The notes below the pieces were generated by a model. That model saw only the letters and a list, made by a program, of their open reading frames with translations, did no database searches and was not told where the DNA came from. The translations under genes were made by a program, and so were the position numbers. DNA of 64,000 nucleotides from Eggerthellaceae bacterium (GTDB lineage: Bacteria > Actinomycetota > Coriobacteriia > Coriobacteriales > Eggerthellaceae), in assembly GCA_910575165.1 (NCBI GenBank), contig CAJTDS010000002.1:186001-250000 (forward strand), read 5' to 3'. Positions 61,511-64,000 of the stretch are shown here, one piece after another (within the stretch, counting starts at the first letter, position 1; each line of letters opens with the position of its first letter).

Positions 61511-64000
61511 ATGAGTGGTACCACGATTACGCGCCGCTCGTTCCTCAAGACGACAGGGATCCTTGCGGGAGCTGGCTGCCTTGCCGGCGGCTCCTACGGC
61601 GCCCTGTCCGCCTTCGCCGAGTCCCAGGAGGGGGAGGGCGATGGCGGCGAGCAGCTGTTCAACTGCAACTGCCGGTCGAACTGCATGGGATCGTGCCGGT
61701 TGATCGCCCACGTGCGCGACGGCAAGCTGGTGAAGCTGGCCCCGGGCGACTACCCGGAGCCCGGCTATACCGGCTGCTGCCTGAAGGGCTTGTCCTACGT
61801 CGAGCGCATCTACAGTCCCACGCGCATCCAGTACCCCATGCGCCGCGTGGCGGGAACCGAGCGCGGTGCTGGCGAATGGGAGCGCGTGAGCTGGGACGAG
61901 GCTATCACCGAGATTGCCGGCAAGATGCAGGAGACCATTGATGCCTACGGCGCCTCGGCCATCGCCTTCGACGCCGCTTCGGGCAACTACGGCTACATCA
62001 ACGGCGTCTACGGCCTGTTCCCGCGCTTGTGCGCCTGCCTGGGCGCCGTGAAGACGGCCGCCTGCTACGACTACGCCGCAGGCCACGGTATCGACCGCGT
62101 GCTGGGCACGGGCGACTGGCAGTACTGCAACGAGCCCAACAGCGTCATGGACTCGTCTATGGTGGTGGTGTGGGGCACGAATCCCGTGTTCACCCATCCC
62201 CACAGCTGGCGCTGGATCCAGTGGGCCCGCGAGAACGGCACGAAGGTGGTCACCATCGACCCCATCAAGTCCGCCACCGCCCATCGCTCCGACGAGTACA
62301 TCCGCGTGAACCCGGGCCACGACGGCTACCTGGCCCTGGCCATGGCGAACTACGTCATCAAGCACGACTTGGTGGACTGGGACTTCATCAAGGACCGCTC
62401 CAACGCCGCCTTCCTGGTGCGCAAGGACACGAAGAACCACCTGGCCACCACGAACTGGCCGCCCGAGGCCGCCCAGGCCTACGGCGCCGCCGTGGAGCAG
62501 CTGACCGAGCAGTACAGCCCCATGGGCCCCACCGCCGTGGCCGCAGCCGTGGCCGCCATCCCCGTGGACTACTACGTGTGGGATAACGCCACGAACAGCA
62601 TCGCGCTTATAGACGAGGCCCAGGACCCGGCGCTCGAGGGCACCTTCACCACGCCCGACGGCATAGAGCTGGAGACCTCCTACTCGCTGCTGAAGAAGCA
62701 GCTGGAGCAGTACACCACCGCCGAAGCGGCGCGCCTGACCGGCCTCGACGAGCAGTTCGTCGTGGACTTCACCGAGCGCTTCGCCGCTGAGGACGCGGTG
62801 TCGGTCAACATCACCTACGGCTTGGACCACTACCTCAACGGCTACCAGAACACCTGGTCCATCGCCATCCTCATGGCGCTTACGGGCAACCTGGCCAAGC
62901 CGGGCGCAGGATTCACCGGCGTGTTCACCACCCGCTGGTCGCCGGAGACGCTGGGGCTGTGGGTGACGCCGGAGTACAAGGTGCTCAACGCCGTGATCCC
63001 CTTCGGCATCATGCCCGAGATCGTGGCAACCCAGACGCTCAACGGCCAGCCCTTCCCCATGAAGGTGATGATCTCGCACTGTTCGAACCCCGTGAGCAAC
63101 CTGGGCGGGCAGCGGGAGTTCCTGGACCGGCTGCTGCCGAATCTGGACTACTACGTGGTCATCGACATGGAGATGACCGACTCGGCCCGCTACGCCGACA
63201 TGGTGCTGCCCGCGTCGTCCTGGTACGAGGTGGAGGACATCCGCGCCGGCTACAACAACCCCTACAGCATCTACCAGGAGAAGGCCATCGAGCCCATGTA
63301 CGAGAGCAAGTGCGACTCCGAGATTGCCGGGCTTCTGGGCCGCGCGCTGGGCTTCGAGGCGTCGTTCCCCGAAGGCGAGGACATCAACACCTGGGCGCCC
63401 ATCCTGTTCTCCAACGAGGCGTCCAAGGCCCAGAACCTGTCGCTGGAGCGCTTCCGCGAGGAGAAGGTCATCCAGACCACCGGCACGCCGGGAGAGTCGT
63501 TCATCACCGGCATGACCAAGCCGTTCACCACCGAGAAGGGCCGCGTGCGCCTGTATACCGACAAGCCCAAGCCGCGCCTGAACTACGGCCAGGACCTGTC
63601 GGCCCGCGTGGACAACGAGCATCTGGTGTACTACCGCGAACCGGAGGAGGCTGGCATCGACAACCCGCTGGCCGAGAAGTATCCGCTGGTGTATTTGCAG
63701 GAGCATTCGCGCTTCCGCGTGCACACCCAGTGGGGCGTGGTGCCGCTTCTGCGCGAGCTCGACCCCGAGCCGGTGGCCAAGGTCAACGGCCGCGATGCTG
63801 CCGAGCGCGGAGTGACCACGGGCGACATCGTGGAAGTGTACAACGACCGCGGCCATTGCGTGGTGAAGTGCCTGGTGGACGAGTCCATCGCGCCGGGCGT
63901 GCTGTCCATCCCCAAGGGCTGGCAGCGCGAGCAGTTCATCGAAGGCGGTTACCAGGAGATGTCCCAGCCGGGCATGGACCCCTATCCCTCGGCTGCGTCC
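61511..64000 (+). CDS. Tat-exported molybdopterin oxidoreductase (3' end cut off)
   Basis: 830 codons visible, no stop before the window edge. ATG 61511 follows AGGAAGAAGGGGG. Tat motif TRRSFLK (Arg8-Arg9). The 4Fe-4S site is Cys54-x3-Cys58-x3-Cys62-x27-Cys90, with extra Cys52 and Cys89 (NCNCRSNCMGSC and GCCLKG). MGD-binding regions follow (VVVWGTNPVFTHPHSWRW ~217-234, MVLPASSWYEVEDIRAGY ~563-580) up to the fourth domain (RGVTTGDIVEVYNDRG ~765-780). It is about equally unlike the 39 kb enzyme, so a different acceptor is likely. The NrfD subunit is 1.9 kb upstream; a ferredoxin subunit may lie beyond the window. The substrate is unknown. Confidence 0.92.
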   Translation, partial: MSGTTITRRSFLKTTGILAGAGCLAGGSYGALSAFAESQEGEGDGGEQLFNCNCRSNCMGSCRLIAHVRDGKLVKLAPGDYPEPGYTGCCLKGLSYVERIYSPTRIQYPMRRVAGTERGAGEWERVSWDEAITEIAGKMQETIDAYGASAIAFDAASGNYGYINGVYGLFPRLCACLGAVKTAACYDYAAGHGIDRVLGTGDWQYCNEPNSVMDSSMVVVWGTNPVFTHPHSWRWIQWARENGTKVVTIDPIKSATAHRSDEYIRVNPGHDGYLALAMANYVIKHDLVDWDFIKDRSNAAFLVRKDTKNHLATTNWPPEAAQAYGAAVEQLTEQYSPMGPTAVAAAVAAIPVDYYVWDNATNSIALIDEAQDPALEGTFTTPDGIELETSYSLLKKQLEQYTTAEAARLTGLDEQFVVDFTERFAAEDAVSVNITYGLDHYLNGYQNTWSIAILMALTGNLAKPGAGFTGVFTTRWSPETLGLWVTPEYKVLNAVIPFGIMPEIVATQTLNGQPFPMKVMISHCSNPVSNLGGQREFLDRLLPNLDYYVVIDMEMTDSARYADMVLPASSWYEVEDIRAGYNNPYSIYQEKAIEPMYESKCDSEIAGLLGRALGFEASFPEGEDINTWAPILFSNEASKAQNLSLERFREEKVIQTTGTPGESFITGMTKPFTTEKGRVRLYTDKPKPRLNYGQDLSARVDNEHLVYYREPEEAGIDNPLAEKYPLVYLQEHSRFRVHTQWGVVPLLRELDPEPVAKVNGRDAAERGVTTGDIVEVYNDRGHCVVKCLVDESIAPGVLSIPKGWQREQFIEGGYQEMSQPGMDPYPSAAS

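Noticed and set aside
61346-63856. 836-residue minus-strand open frame
   Set aside because: It is antisense to the molybdoenzyme, which has a Tat signal, Fe-S site and ribosome site; the antisense protein is His/Gly/Val-rich as expected of a GC-rich shadow.

Overview
The window is a 64 kb piece of a high-GC chromosome that looks like an Eggerthellaceae-type gut actinobacterium (Eggerthella, Gordonibacter, Adlercreutzia, Slackia or a relative). I infer this from Tat-exported flavin and molybdopterin reductases, large LuxR-type regulators with an N-terminal multi-pass membrane half next to those reductases, an archaeal-type split glutamate synthase, and Ala/Gly/Asp-rich insertions in otherwise conserved proteins. 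No rRNA, CRISPR array, insertion sequence or phage genes were seen; one tRNA-Arg(CCU) is present. Both edges cut genes: an FtsX-type permease on the left and a molybdopterin oxidoreductase on the right.

Layout. 0-6 kb: ABC permease end with a strong terminator, an ECF sigma/putative anti-sigma pair, a PAP2 phosphatase and a HAD phosphatase. 6-11 kb: tRNA-Arg, the gltB3-gltB2-gltB1 glutamate synthase operon (minus strand) and dtd. 11-19 kb: an ArsB/NhaD-type transporter, a small membrane ORF plus trkH, an OB-fold-like secreted protein, rsgA, a small membrane cytochrome-like protein and a universal stress protein. 19-31 kb: an aminotransferase, then two respiratory modules: LuxR / FMN-lipoprotein + FAD reductase, and LuxR / Tat-exported Old Yellow Enzyme-type reductase; then an L-threonine aldolase-like lyase. 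31-32.5 kb is gene-free and repeat-rich. 32.5-36.4 kb: ispG, proS and a HAD phosphatase. 36.8-45.1 kb: a third LuxR divergent from a five-gene molybdoenzyme operon (winged-helix-like protein, catalytic subunit, four-cluster ferredoxin, TorD chaperone, membrane cytochrome-like protein). 45-54 kb: an EamA transporter, two surface lipoproteins, a TRIC channel, a zinc-dependent phospholipase C-like protein and two MFS carriers. 54.7-58.2 kb: lysC, asd and a DUF362 protein. 58.5-64 kb: an NrfD-type membrane subunit, a GntR regulator overlapping a slipin gene, and a second molybdoenzyme.

How it fits together: much of the window is anaerobic respiration with organic acceptors. Three exported reductase systems each sit beside a membrane LuxR regulator, and a fourth sits beside a GntR regulator whose likely operator (TATGACA half-sites) occurs in two nearby promoters. 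Intergenic DNA is rich in structured repeats: a 56-bp palindrome family in five copies, two arrays of roughly 30-nt units stepping at 30-33 nt in mixed orientation, a perfect 31-bp inverted repeat with a third unit, and a three-copy element of about 75 nt. These are the most unexplained sequence signals here. All assignments come from reading the sequence; no database search was run.
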